64,000 bases of DNA from Agelaius tricolor (Eukaryota > Chordata > Aves > Passeriformes > Icteridae), in the NCBI GenBank assembly GCA_023055355.1, contig JALJCS010000001.1, forward strand, positions 100,611,381-100,675,380, given 5' to 3'. Positions 12,494 through 25,055 of the stretch are shown piece by piece (position 1 is the first letter of the stretch; every line of letters starts with the position of its first letter). The notes under the pieces were generated by a model. The model was not told the DNA's origin. It saw nothing but the letters and a program-made list of their open reading frames with translations, and ran no database searches. The position numbers were made by a program, and so were the translations under genes.

Positions 12494-13220
12494 AAGAGAC
12501 CTCAGGAGGCCTCCTGTACATCCTCCTCTCAAAGCAGGGTCAACCAAGGAGTCAGACTAATTTGTTTAGAGTGTTTTGCAGTTGGGTCTTGAAAGCCTCT
12601 GAGAGTGGGGACTCAATAACAACAGTGTGTAGCCTGCTCCTCCTCTATTGTGCTTTCCTCATGGGGAGAAGTTCTTTTTCTGTGACCAGCCAAAATCTCT
12701 CTGATTTAAAGTTATGTCTGCTGTCTCTCAGCTTTCCACACACACTAAGAACAGTCTAGAACTATCTTCTTTATAATCCTGCAGAGCTGGCTGGGCTGCT
12801 GTTAAATCCCTCTGAAGTCAAACTTTCACCAGGCTGAATAAGCCAAGCTCTGTCAGTCGTTCTTCACAGGACAGCTGTTCCAGGCACTGAGCTCTTGGTG
12901 CCTTCTGCTAAATCAGCTCTGGTTTATCAGTGTCTTTCCCATGCTGGAGGACACAGAACTGTGAATAATCCCTTCAGCCAGCTGACCATGATCTTGTTAG
13001 TACACCTTCAAACATTCAAACATTGTTGGCAGCTCAGCTCACTGTCTACCAGGACCCCCAGGGCCTTTCCCCCAGAGCTGGTCCCCAGCTGTTCAGCTAT
13101 TCATGGATTCTTACTAGGATCTTCTCCTTCCCACGTGCAGAATTTGGCATTTGCCTTCACTGACCGACATAAGATAAACCTAGACCCATTGTTTCAACCC
13201 CTCTAGAACCCTCTGAATTA
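12494..13220 (-). mobile_element. Older CR1 LINE fragment, 3' portion
   Basis: On the plus strand it opens with GACCTCAGGAGGCCTCCTGT and CTCAAAGCAGGGTCAACC, the reversed CR1 3' end. CAGGCTGAATAAGCCAAGCT and TCAGTCGTTCTTCACAGGAC follow near 12830-12875, then CTACCAGGACCCCCAGGGCC and a CACGTGCAGAATTTGGCATT block up to CCCTCTGAATT near 13217. The order matches a CR1 running on the minus strand and covering roughly the last 700-900 bases of ORF2 and the 3' UTR. Part of the middle, between the cysteine-poor RT block and the tail, is shortened or very diverged. Frames are broken throughout, so this copy is older than the one at 2939. Confidence 0.85.
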
Positions 13221-13298
13221 TTTAAATAAATTAATTTCCCTATCCAGGTAATTTCTTATGCTAAACTAGTTGCACAGCAGACCCCCTGTGGTTGCTAC

Positions 13299-13875
13299 TG
13301 TGGGTTGACCTTGTCTGGACATCAGGAACCCACCAGGAAGCTCTATGACTCCACCTTCTCAGCTGGATAGAGAAGAGAAAATAAAACAGGAAACAGCTTG
13401 AAGGTTGAGGTAAGGCTGTTAACTAAAGCAAAAGCAAAAGGTTGCATATGCACAAGCAAAGAAAAATCCAGAAATTTTAGCCTCTACTTCTCATCAGCAA
13501 ATGATGTCCAGCTACATCCCAAGAAGCAGGGCTTCAGCATGTGTTACAGTTGCTCTGGAAGGCAAACATTGTAAATAAAGAATGCCCCTCCTTTCTCCTC
13601 CTTTCTTTATCTTTTTTATCTGAGCAGCTGTCATATGGTGTGGAATACCCCTCTGGTCAGTGTGGGTCAGCTGTATCAATTGTGTCACGTCCCAAGATCT
13701 TGCCCACTGACAGCCCACTGACGGTGATGGAAAGATGGAGAGACAGCACTGATGCAGTGCCCAGAACACCAACCAAAGGTGTGTTACCAGCACCTTTCTA
13801 GCCACCAATGCAGAGCACTGCACTGTGAGGGCTGCTGGGGCAAAAATGAACTCCTTCTGAGACGGACCAAATACA
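13299..13875 (-). mobile_element. Avian endogenous retrovirus LTR, ERVL-like family
   Basis: It begins TGTGGGTTGACCTTG, the reversed end of a widespread avian LTR family. CACTCCACC-like and AGCTGGATAGAGAAGAGAAA blocks follow. The core at 13632-13672 (CATATGGTGTGGAATACC, then GGTCAG and GGGTCAGCT) is shared with the LTRs at 16832 and, in reverse, 24485. The right end is set at the CA at 13874-13875 by comparison with the usual end of the family. No target-site duplication was found with these ends. Confidence 0.72.
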
Positions 13876-16831
13876 GTGAGATTCTGTTCCCACAAATTTT
13901 TAGGTTCAGTTACACAAATTAAGGCAACAGAAAAAAGTGAGAAAAGTGGGATGTCTAAGTAAGGATGAAAGTTATGTTCTGTAATTACAGTACTCTAATA
14001 GCTGTGGCTAGATTAAAAATTTATTTGCATTCCCTCTACAGTCAATGGGCTGATACAGTCATTTCCTGAGTATGATTAACATGCCTCACTAATCTCTTTC
14101 AGGAGGTTTTTCATTCAGCCAGTTTTCCACAATGGCAGCAGGGAAAACAAAAATACCAGTTTATCTGGGATGACCATGTTTTTAAGTGGCCTGTATGAGA
14201 GAGAATTCATGTCACATTAACTTTTCAAGGCTGCCACAGGATTTCTTGGAAGGCAGTGGAGTGGCCAGGAGGAAGGATGGCTGTCTGACCAGGTACTATA
14301 GATGGCACCACTTATACACAAGAACAGAAATCTGCAGTTTCTTGGTAAATATCTTTGTCAGCAGAAACCAAGATGCTCCCAGGCTGTAAGACTTGGCACA
14401 GAAAGCATGCTGAAGGTCAAATAAATTTTGGATGCACAGGTCATGAGACCATGATGAGATGCAGACATTGGAGCATCAATCATCATGCTGAAGACCAGAA
14501 TCTGGGTCAAATCCAATTATCTGCAGTGGGTAAGAGGGCTGCAAGCTCTGAGAAGCTTGGAGAACCTTTATTGTCTTGGAGTTTCAGGATAAGCAGACAC
14601 ATTTTCTGTCCAGTTCAAACATAACAGACAGATAAGGAGTAGATCCCTGTAGTACCTTGAGATATCCATCTTGCTAGACAGCAAAATCTATATGGAATGG
14701 TCACATGCTGACCAACAAATACCAAAACCAGAGACAAATTTTATCGATGTCAGAAAAACATGAACAACAACAAACAGGCAAAGAAAAGTACAATTTTTGA
14801 TGGAAAGTGGGGCAGAGTGTATGTGCTTCCTCTGTAAAAGATTGTACTTAAGCATAATAGTGAAGGATTTTTTTTCAAAGTAAAATAAGCTGTTATTACT
14901 GATATTTATCTTTTTCTGCTAGCAGTGGTAAATTTTGCCAGGATGAAATCTTTTGTCGTTCACAAAACTATTTCTTGATAAAAATTTCATGTTGCATACT
15001 GAGGAACTCCACTTGCAGAATCAAACATAATTAATACAAAGAATAAAATTATATCTTGCTGGTACTGATTATGATCTATGGCAGCAGACTTGTTTGTTTG
15101 GGGGTTTTTGTAAGCTGTAATTGTATCATCACATTGTAAAAAAGTTGCTGTCGTTTCAGTACAACAGATTCTCAGCTAAAAGAACAAACAGTCTTGTTTA
15201 GTCATAATGATAGTTATAGCTGTTTCTTCTACTGTACTAGAGAAACTTAGGATAGTAATAAATTAGGATGGTTAAGTGCTGAGGAAATAGAGCTTACAAT
15301 TTAAGTGGGAAGCTTCCCCTTTGCAGGTTTAGTTAAAGACTGGATACTAGTCATTTTTGTGGCAAAAGCATTCACTGTGCAGAAGAACAAAGTAATGACA
15401 TTCTGCACTGTCTCAAGTACGTTCAGTTCACAACATTTAGAGTAAATTCAAAGCAATTGTATTCTCAGTTTGTATGAGAGCAAGACCTCAGGGACACAAA
15501 TTTTTGATGGTGATACAGAAATCTTGAAGGACAGAGTATACAAAAGGCTGTGCATCCTTCCCTGTAGTCTGCAGTTAAGGGAGGCAAGCTGGAACCTTTA
15601 TTATGTAGCATGATCACATGGCTGGAATCTTGCACAAGGCTTCAGGAAGAATAAAACCCAACTATGCTGATCCAAGCCAGCTGCAGACTGCAAAAAGGAG
15701 ATGCATGTTAAAGAAATACATCAAATACATCTTTCTTTTTCTCCTTCTTTTATTCAGAAGCTTTCTAAAAGTAATTTAGTAAACCTCTGAACTATGACAA
15801 ATTGCAAGAAACCTTTTGAAATCACCCCTCAAGAACTTCAGGCACAGGTCCTCAGATAGATTTAGGTGTCCAGTTCCTCTAGCAATTGGTGGGGAATAGG
15901 GACCAAAATAAAGGCTACAGTCCTACACAGATTTGTATATCTGAGCCACAAGTACTTGCACTCACCAAAGAAGGTCAGCAAAGCTTTGTCATATTAAGAA
16001 GGATTACAGTTCTGCAGTTATGCAAACAGTTGCAGACAGTCCATCTGCTATTGTACTTTAATAAAAATACTCTGAAAGCCTTTGTAGTGACTTCAGATTA
16101 TGAAAATATTAACAACAATTATATTCCGTGGTTTGCATCTTATTGTTACATTTGACATCTCTCAAGGATAATTTCCCTGAAATAGACTTTTGCAGCTCCA
16201 ATCTTCCCCAAATCTGCATTAATTATTTGCACTTATTCTAAAACATTGACAACTAACTGAAAACAGTATGTGTGAGACAATCTATACATAGAAAGGAAAT
16301 AAATCTGAAAATACTGAAAAGGAAGAGACAAATAAGGATGTATAAAGTACTTCAGTGACGCAGGGTTAGACTTTAAAATGAAATGTAGGTTGACATAATT
16401 AAGGCTGTTCTGAGGCAAGGTTCTGTGAAATTAATTATATTTTAAGGGCTCAAACTAGCAAAATTTCTTTTCATATGCATGTTTTACAATTCAAACTTCG
16501 GGTTTTGTTGAGTCAAATAATTACTACAGCATTACCACAGTCAAAGCAGAATGTAGCTAATTAAGGTGCTTAGGATCCACTGCAAATTGTTTTTTTTAAG
16601 TCTTACCTTTCCTTTTGAAAAGTAAATTAGTAATTCCATCTCTTTATTTTCAAAGAAAATCGTGAAGATGTAACCAAGCACAGTCAACTCATACAAAGCA
16701 CAAAGTGATTGAAAGCAAAGAGTAATTCTCCAGCCTATGAACTTCCTCATATAGGTTCATGGGCTGTAAATGACAAACTCAACTGCAAGAAAAGAAGGAG
16801 ATCCAACTCATATTGCTGACATTGTCTTTAT
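13876..16831. other. Unique non-coding DNA between two LTRs
   Basis: About 3 kb. I looked for degraded gag, pol or env on the minus strand because same-strand LTRs flank it, and found none. The two LTRs differ too much to be a pair. Open frames at 14186-14624 and 15886-16155 have no recognisable content. Confidence 0.5.
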
Positions 16832-17300
16832 TGTGGTTTAACCAGCCAGCAACTCAACCTCATGCTGCTGCCCTCTCACTCCACCACCAGCAGGATAAGG
16901 GAGAGAATCTGAAGGCAAAAATTGGAAAATCGTGGGTTGAGATAAAGACAGTTTCATAGGTAAAGCAAAAGTCAAGCACACAAGCAGAGCAAAACAGGGA
17001 ATTAATTCATCACTGCCCATGGGCAGGCAGGTGCTCAGCCATCCTCAAAAAATAAGAGCTCCCTGATGTGTCATGGTTATGTGGGAAGATATAAGTCTGA
17101 CTGTCCCCACCTTGCTCCTTCTTCCCCCCATTTATATACTAAGCATGATGTCATATGGTATGGAAAATCCCTTTGGTCAGTTAGGGTCAGCTCCCAGCTG
17201 CATCTCTTCCCAAAATCAGCACAGTCTTAGATCTTTTGCTTTGAAAGTCATCCTGGCACAGACTTGTATTAAGTGCTAAACAAAGAATTCTGAACACCCA
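16832..17300 (-). mobile_element. Avian endogenous retrovirus LTR, ERVL-like family, truncated
   Basis: TGTGGTTTAACCAGCCAGCA opens the segment, the reversed 3' end of the family. Then come GTGGGTTGAGATAAAGACAG (about 16933-16952), GGCAGGCAGGTGCTCAGCCA (17023-17042) and a minus-strand TATA box (17136-17131). The core CATATGGTATGG ... GGGTCAGCT lies at 17152-17192. After about 17220 the match fades, and the expected terminal part (GCCAAAACCAGCA-like) is missing. It is therefore a partial LTR on the minus strand, probably truncated at the U3 side. Confidence 0.82.
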
Positions 17301-18493
17301 CACAGAAATTTACTCTGGTTTTCCTTTTTTTTTCCCCCAAGGAAGTATTTAGGAAAATAGGTTGTTAGAAAGCAACCCCCCAAGTTTCATCTCAGAAAAT
17401 CAGTCTTGTTGTATTTGTCTTTATGTAAATTACTGGAAAACTCAGGCAATACAATCCTCAAGTTTGAATAGAAGACAGAACAGTAACACTTCATTCTTGT
17501 GAAACCACTATTCAATTTTGGTTTTTACAAAAGAATGCAGATCATTGCTTTCATAAGATATTCAAAATTGAATACTGCCCCAGGCTTCTCTGACCTGCAT
17601 GAAAAAGAATTGCCGTACAGAACTACCATTATCGCATTCTGGAGCATCTGGTCTGAAATATTCATCTGAAATGTCAAAGCTGCTTCGGTTTAAAATACAT
17701 GGCAAAAAAGTACAAACAAGTGCAGTTCCATTTCTCACACTTCTTGTTGTCACTAATGCTATCTGCAGCCAACTGTGAGATGGGAAGAGGAAGAAGGAAG
17801 AGGAAGAAGATGCTTTATCCTTGTCACTTTATTCTGCCCATGTTCATTTGATTGTTATGGCATCGTTTTTTCAGTGACTGCCAAAGACTTGTAACCAAAA
17901 AGAATCAATTTGGTCATTCAAATAAGTCATTTTGGAAGCAGTCAGCAAAAAAATCCAGTTATAGTTTGACATCTGCTCAATTCCTGCTGTCAGTGCAGTG
18001 GCACAAGAAAGTTTATCATTGAGACCTAAACTAAAAAAAAAAAATGCTGATTCTTACAGAAACATCCCAAAACCACTGAAATCTGAAGGATTGAGAGAAA
18101 CGGAATTGCATGTTCTCAGACTGTATAGGTTTGGGGATAAGAAAGACCTGCCCAAACCAGCAAAAAAAACACTGCCCCCCCAAAAAAAAAACCAAAACCC
18201 CCCCCAAACAACAACAAAACAGATAAACAAACAAGCAAAAGCTCAAAAACCCCAACCAAAACCAGAGAATTTCAGTGCTGCAAAACAAGTTAGTTTTGTT
18301 TCTCATATTTCCATAAACTAGAGCCTCAAATGAAGTGATCATTTTTACCTCCTGGTCATCAGCTTCTGGATGCAACTCAAGAACAGCCAGACATGATAGG
18401 TCAAATGGAATGAAGCTTGACCTATTGATGGGATGTCATGATACTACTTAACCAAAATATCTCTCTGCTTCTCCCTTCTGTTTACTCTCCTCA
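17301..18493. other. Unique non-coding DNA with an A/C-rich tract
   Basis: No exon recognised. The frames at 17998-18375 run through the A/C tract and encode Lys/Pro/Gln-rich low-complexity sequence, a composition artefact. Confidence 0.55.
18170..18265 (+). repeat. A- and C-run simple repeat
   Basis: Alternating A runs and C runs (up to eight Cs near 18200) pass into AAC and AAAC units and end with CAAAAACCCCAACCAAAACC. It is the largest of the plus-strand A-then-C tracts in the window. Confidence 0.8.
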
Positions 18494-18930
18494 TGTTGGG
18501 TGCCTATCAGCACAATGGGTCAGGACTGGGTAATACAGGACACAGACTCTCAAGACCCTTACAGAATGCTGATCATAATCTTTATTAAAAGACCCCATTC
18601 TGTTTGCTACAGGTGGACTTGATTGGTCCTTTAATTAAAACACCATCACCATTGGCTAATTAAGAAACCACCCTTTGGTAAACAAATCTCCATAACACCT
18701 TCCTCATGTTCACAAACACCAGGTGCAGCAGGTGAAGATTAGAATTGTTTCTCACTGTTTTCTCTGATCTTCTCACAGTCTTTCCCAGAATGATGACAGG
18801 AAAGCTGTCTGTTTCTCTCTGTGGCCAGAGAGCTGCTGCCACAGGTGTCTTTTCTTTTAGTCAAATATCTCTATCTTCACAGCCTTTCCCTTTAAACTGA
18901 ATAGATAACACTTGTAAACAAAAATGATAA
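18494..18930 (-). mobile_element. Probable passerine endogenous retrovirus LTR
   Basis: The segment opens TGTTGGGTGCC and contains a minus-strand AATAAA at 18586-18581. The blocks CATTGGCTAATTAAGAAACC (about 18650-18669) and ACAAACACCAGGTGCAGCAG (18711-18730), then GAGAGCTGCTGCCACAG, match an LTR family I recall from songbird genomes. The U3 end is unclear; similarity in style fades between 18850 and 19000. No target-site duplication was identified. Confidence 0.65.
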
Positions 18931-21900
18931 GCTGTGTTTTGCATCACATGAATTCTCAGTGTTTGACTCTCCCGACTCCGTTGTTAGCTCTAAAGAATTG
19001 GCACTAAACACAATCTCATTACAGGTTCTGGTGAGTTAAGGAATCAAGATCATCACTCTGGTTGAACCAGATATTTTCACTGTAGGCATCCAACAACTAG
19101 ACTTGTACACAAAAATTCTTAGTGTTTCTCTGAGTCACTACATTTCAAGAATTTCTCATCTGATGTTGTAGCCTTCATGCTTAGTTTTTAAAACATTACT
19201 TGGTTGCAAGCAACAGCCAAATAGCACCATTCTGCACCCCCTGCTCTCCCTTCTTCATCAGCAGGAAGAAATAAACATTTCTTTCTGTCTTCAGAGTTAG
19301 ATCTAGAGACATGTTATGAACACTTTTGTTGTACACTTGTGTTCATCTCAATGATAAGAGCTTCTGTTCAGTGAGAAACAGTTCCAGGTGAGCTACATTT
19401 CCTTCATCACATCTTTACTAATGCTATAAAGCATCAGGGATCCATGCTTAATTTCTGCAGCTGTTTAGGGTTTCTTTTTTAGCTTTATAAAATATAGACA
19501 ATTTCTAGTATGATCTGCTTGCAAATTCACAAAGAATTGTTCTTTGGGACCCATAAAGAATATATTTAAGTGTATTTCAGCCAGAAAAAATATTTTATGT
19601 GGTTTTTATTCTTTGAAAATTCGCACTGTAGGCTCAGAGTTCTTTTTAATCTTTACCTTATATTTTGGGTTTAAAAATGTAAATATACTCACATTGTAGT
19701 TTTGTGTCTTGAATTCTGTTTAGTTAGACATTTTTACTCAACTTTTGTTTTGGTAAGAATTTCTTATTTTCAGTGGCAAAAATGTTCAAAAATAAAGATA
19801 TTGAAAAAAATTCCTGGAAAATTCAATTCCAGACCACTGATTTATATTTTTATATAATTGTTCTTTTACACAGATTCCAGAAAATAAATCAAGAAGGAAA
19901 AAAAAAAAAAAAAGCCCCTAACAGCAGCAAAAACAAAAACCCATCAAAACCTAGAAAGCTGACAGTCTAGAAACCACTGTACTGTTCAGCACAACTTGAG
20001 TATTTCCATAAGTTTCTTGAGACAGTCATGCTGGTCAAAAAGATGCCAGGAACCACATTAGCATATTAAAACCACAGATAATCACCTGCTTATGACTGGG
20101 ACACTGACAATTTTGCTGCTACAGAAATATTCTGGTAATCAGCAGTCTGCTGGCATGTGGGATCCAAAGCATCCTGTGCTGTGCAGTACAGATCCTGTAA
20201 CTTTCAATTAAACAAATTATTTTGATCCTTGAACAACTATAGTTACTTATCAGAGATTTCCAAGATTTATGAAGGAATTTTCATGCAGACTTCAGATCTC
20301 TCTGTTTTAAAAGAGGGTCAATTTTCTGTTGACATGTCCTTGTATTGGTCCATGTATTTCTTCTTTGTATAGAACAAGATGTTATAAGGCAGAGCAGCAT
20401 TTCCTGAACTTTGGCAGCTCTGATTTCATAGAAGACTTATGATGATTTTGTACAACTAGACATGTAGTATTGAAAATATTGATTTTTGAATTTTAATTTA
20501 TTTCCCCCCTCTCTTTAGTGGCTTCAAGACCTCTAGAGCTCAGAATTGTTGCCTTATATGATTGTTATAGAAAACCCTGTCAGGGTAGCATATTTCATTC
20601 ATCATTGTCAGACTCAGTCTTCCTAGCAGAAAACAGAAAATGCTTTAACTGCTTATTGTTGTTGCTTGAAGGCCATTAGAAAAAAAAAGAAACCTAAATA
20701 AAACACAATTTTGCAAGAACTATTGTCCTTATTTAGAAAGTCACAAGACATCATGTATCCCCATATTAGGACTTGTCCAGAGTAGATTTAAATTTATTCT
20801 GAATGAAATCACTTTGTGATTTTCCCTTTAAGTTTTCCACTGGTTCTATTTCTAATGAAATCAACCATGCTTCACACAATGTCATCTCAAAAACTCAGTG
20901 CTGCTTACAGCTTCATTATATAAGGTTTTGGAACTTTTAAGCATTTTCTGTGCAGTTGCATTTGTACTGGCATCTAACCCTTCTGAAACATCATCTGAAG
21001 CCAGGTGGGATCTCTAAGACCACCTCTGGGACAGCTCAAAACACCTCAATTTACAGAACTGACTTTGTGCCCTTATGAAAAGAGTTGCTACACACTTATT
21101 TGTAAGTTTCTACCACTTCACTGAGTATTTTGATTCCTGTTATAATCAGTGAAAATATAGTCAATGCACTCAGGGAATTCAAAATCCCAATTTAAGAGAT
21201 ATCCAAGACTTGGTTAACCCAATTCCACTGCTATATGACTATAACAATGGTGCCTTCCCTACCTAAGGGTATCTGAATTGATTTTTTTTTAATATACAGC
21301 TGAATATTGTCCTTAATCAATAAAAAAGCAAAATGCAATTGTGTGGCACTGGAAGCTGCATTTCTGGGGGCTAGAACAGCATGTGCTTCTCCTGCATGTG
21401 TTACAGAGACTAAAAGCAGTCTCTAACTCTCATCATAGTATTTTATCTGGGGTGTAAATCAGTAAATATTTGGTGTTCAGCTTAAGCTGAAAAGGGATAA
21501 TAGCCTAAAAATAGTAACATTTTTACTGCAGCTCCTTTGTATGTAGTACAAGACCAAAAGAAGGTGCCCATGCATCTGGTTGCACAGAAGGCACAGGACA
21601 AAAGTACATGAGAATACATTAAAATGATATCATTCTAATCACAGTTTCATCTGACACTCCAATTGCTTTTCTGCATGTAATCAGCATCTGACTTGCTGTG
21701 TTTTTGCCTGGTGTCTCAGCCTTTCCAGAGCTGCAGCACCCCCAGCAATGGCCATGAACACCTGCCACTTTCACACTCTGGAGAGAAAGTACTGAGGATG
21801 CTGCGGGGCCTCAAATGGGAAGAGTGATTTTGTAACTCCAAGCCAAACAGCTGTGTTACCCCAGCACTGCCAGTCAGTCAGCATTTATCTTATTTTCCTA

Positions 21901-24484
21901 CATGAAAGCAATGCTTAGTATCTAAATAGAATTCTTCATTCCCAAAGAGTTAAACAAACCTTAGGTAATTAATCCATACAGCATCCTGCAAAGGATGCTC
22001 CCTTTCAAATGCAAAGGCTATATAGGTCCACGTAAACCAAAGTATAAAGTAAACAGAAGTGGAGATCTCTGTTGAGCTCTGATGACTGGATCACTGACAA
22101 CAGCAACAGCTGTATCTCTCTTCTTTTATACATGTTTTCCAAGGTTTGAAAATAAGATGTTTTTTGAATGTTATTTTAAGAAATATTTAGGCTAAAAGAT
22201 GGATATAAGGTAAAATTATGAAAGTTAATAAAATATGAAATTAGTAACATTTTTTTTAATCACCTTGTATTAAAATATACTCACGTGTTTTTTCTTTAAA
22301 AGCAAAGTTTTAGAGGTTTTAAAAATATCTAATAATAAATTTTCTCAAATATGCTTGCTGCTTCCACAAATCACTAATTTAAATAGCTCAGTAGAACAGC
22401 TCATTGTGGTGTGTGGCCTGCTGCACTACTCTCCCTAAGTTAAGGTCCATCTTAAAGCATCATGAATCTTATGCAATGACACAAGACGAACCTTTATTCT
22501 GAATTTTCAAGAATCTGCTTGACAAGGCAGCTGTCTAACAGCTGTAGGAAAGAAAGAATTACAGATGAAGGATGTCCCCTGCCTTCTGCTTCTCCCAGGA
22601 ATTCACTACCCTTTTAAGCATTTTGTGCTTAAACACCATTTCCTAAAAGCTGTTTGAGAGATTTTCTGAGACTTCAGAAGTTTTTGTGTTTTTGTTAGGA
22701 AAAGGTGGAGTCACTTATTTGGGTTGGTATTCACCTGCCTGTGCAGACAAACCCACCCCCTCTTCTGTGTGTACAGGAGGTGGAACTGTGCGTGGTGCTG
22801 AAAATTGTCTTTTGAAGAATTAAGATTTAACACACACAAATCTCTCATGATACTTACTTTACACAGAAAATCGTAGCAAAGCAACAAGATTAGATTTTCT
22901 GATTATTTATATCAGATGGCATCTGCAGTGGCTGAGGTACTGTTTGAGAAACAAATGGCTCAGGACATATGGCATTAAGTGACTTTTGGCAAACCTATAG
23001 AGCAAGGCATATGGCATATGATAACCTTGAAGGAAGAAGTGTCTCCTTGTATCTTGTTAAATCATATGATAAATTGATCTCTGAAGCTATTTCTTGACAG
23101 AAACTTGCAAAACTCTGTTGTTTAGATAGTACAAGTTGGAGGAGTTTTGTGCTTATTTTACTACCCAAATGTGATTGCTAATTATGTCTAACTGGAAAAT
23201 AGAGAAACTATTTTTTGTGTGTGTGAACTGGTTATATGGACATGAATATGAACAGCCACCTTGTCAGCTATTACTTTGTTTTATATAATCCCATCAGATG
23301 AGGGTACCAGAACATTTCAGACACCTTAAGTAAATCTCACAGAAATGTTACAAAAAGTTTGTTAAAAGTTTGAACAAAAATATTTTGTTTTTAGGTAAGT
23401 GCCCTCAGTATCAAAATAATTAATAAATTAATTTAAGCAAGAAAACGCTATCTTTTCTCCTAGACTTTTGTTTAAATATTATGCTAACATCATATTCTGG
23501 CACTTATAAAAATTATGTACAAATTGTATATAAAATACAGGTAATTCCTATGTATAGGTTGCTGAACTGAAATAATTTCTTATCATATAATCATTAATCA
23601 GGATTACAATTTTAACAAAAGAGAACTAGGAGTATTCAGACCACAAAGATTTTATGCTACACAGTCTTGCTGCAAATTCCATAGAAAATTAGTTATCAAA
23701 ATTGTAAATAAATCTCTTTTCCTAATCAATTTTTTTCACTCAGAAAGACAGATTTTCCAAGGCAAAGACATTACTTTGATGTACAGTGATAAAACAAAAG
23801 GGTGTTTAATGCCAGTTTCAAGCCACACGTAGTAAGGCTGTTAATTTTATGATGGAATATCCAGTTTTCATTACCAACAGAACTTGAATAAAAATTGAAC
23901 CCTATTTTCCCTGAAAGAAAAATAAATTAGGGATATAGACTTGACTTTCTCAAGTTTAAAGATGATTTTTTGTAGGATTGGAATGAACATGCAGCACCTT
24001 GAAGCATATAAACCTAAAACTATCCAGAAATCATGTTGTTTTATTTCCTTAATCTGCATCAGAATAATTTCATGGTCTGTCTAAGATTGGCACTGGAACT
24101 GGTTTTGTAGTCTAGAGTGACTATTTACATGGCCAGAATAGCCAGTTTGGAGGTAAGCATATTTCTAAATCAGTTTTGTACTCAAAAACTTTTCTGATGA
24201 AAGTCTTTGTGCAATTACAGCTGACAGGATTTTTTTTTAGAAGAGGTTGGACTCATTTCAACATGCTGAATAGCACTTCCAAATATCAAGGCTGTGCCCA
24301 CCAGTAGATCCAGCCAACTGGAATACACTGTTGTCTATAGAGAAGTTTTCTGCAGCCCACAGGATGTCTGGAGCTGGTTATAGGAAAACTGACAGCACCT
24401 GAACTGATAAATATTTTGGAAATTTCAGTTGCCTTCACAGTGAATTTGTTCCTTACAATCAAGCCCATCTAAAATTAATTTATT
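18931..24484. other. Unique AT-rich non-coding DNA
   Basis: About 5.5 kb in which I recognised no exon, RNA gene or dispersed repeat. It holds an A-rich tract (19896-19951) and a 16-base perfect palindrome (21476-21491). Open frames are sparse even for chance. Confidence 0.55.
19896..19951 (+). repeat. Poly(A) run followed by A/C units
   Basis: A run of about 17 A is followed by GCCCC and then CAAAAACAAAAACCC-type sequence. No retroposed gene or SINE body was seen upstream. Confidence 0.75.
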
Positions 24485-25055
24485 TACTGGTTTTGGCTGG
24501 AGCGTTGTCTTCATAGTGGCTGGTATGAGGCTGTGATTTGGGTCTGTGCAGGAAGCAGTGTGGATAAGGCAGTGATGTTTTAGTTATTACTGAGCCGTGT
24601 TTATACAGGGCCAAGGCTTTTCCTACTCCTCACCCCATCCCACCCATGAGAAGACTGGGAGTGCACAAGGAATTGGGAGGGGACACAGTCAGGACAACTA
24701 ATCCCAGCTGACCAAAAGGCCATCCCAAACCATATGGCAATAAAACTAGAGGAAAGGTTGGAGAGGAAGCCATGCCTGGGGACTGGCTTTGCATTGGTTG
24801 GCTGTGAACAATTCTCCTAATTTCATCCTAATTTCTCTCTCTTGGGTTTTGTTTCTCTGTCTTCATTATTTTCCTTTTCATGACTTAATATTGTTTTCTT
24901 TAGTTATTTCACTTCAATTATTGTACTCTTCTTATCTCAGCTCATGAGTTTTCTTATTTTTACCCTTCAAATTCTCTTCCCCATCGCACAGAGGGGTGGG
25001 AGAGTTAGCAAGCAGCTGTGGGGAGCTTAGTTGCCAGTTGGAACTAAACCATAAC
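24485..25055 (+). mobile_element. Avian endogenous retrovirus LTR, ERVL-like family, near full length
   Basis: ACTGGTTTTGGCTGG opens the element, matching the usual TGCTGGTTTTGGCTGGG start with TG mutated to TA. AGCTGACC at 24706 and CATATGG at 24731-24737 are the reverse of the core seen at 17152-17192 and 13632-13672. AATAAA at 24739-24744 sits where the family has its TATA box and looks like a mutated form of it. The 3' part (CTTATCTCAGCTCATGAGTT at about 24931-24950, then a GGTGGGAGAGTTAGCAAGCA block and GGAACTAAACCATAAC) corresponds to R-U5. It is the only member of this family here on the plus strand and has no adjoining retroviral genes, so it is a solo LTR. Confidence 0.85.

Noticed and set aside
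13876..16831. Possible provirus between two minus-strand LTRs
   Set aside because: The flanking LTRs are too different to be a pair, and no gag, pol or env relic is visible between them.
17998..18375. Lys/Pro/Gln-rich frame and its antisense
   Set aside because: Translation of an A/C simple repeat.
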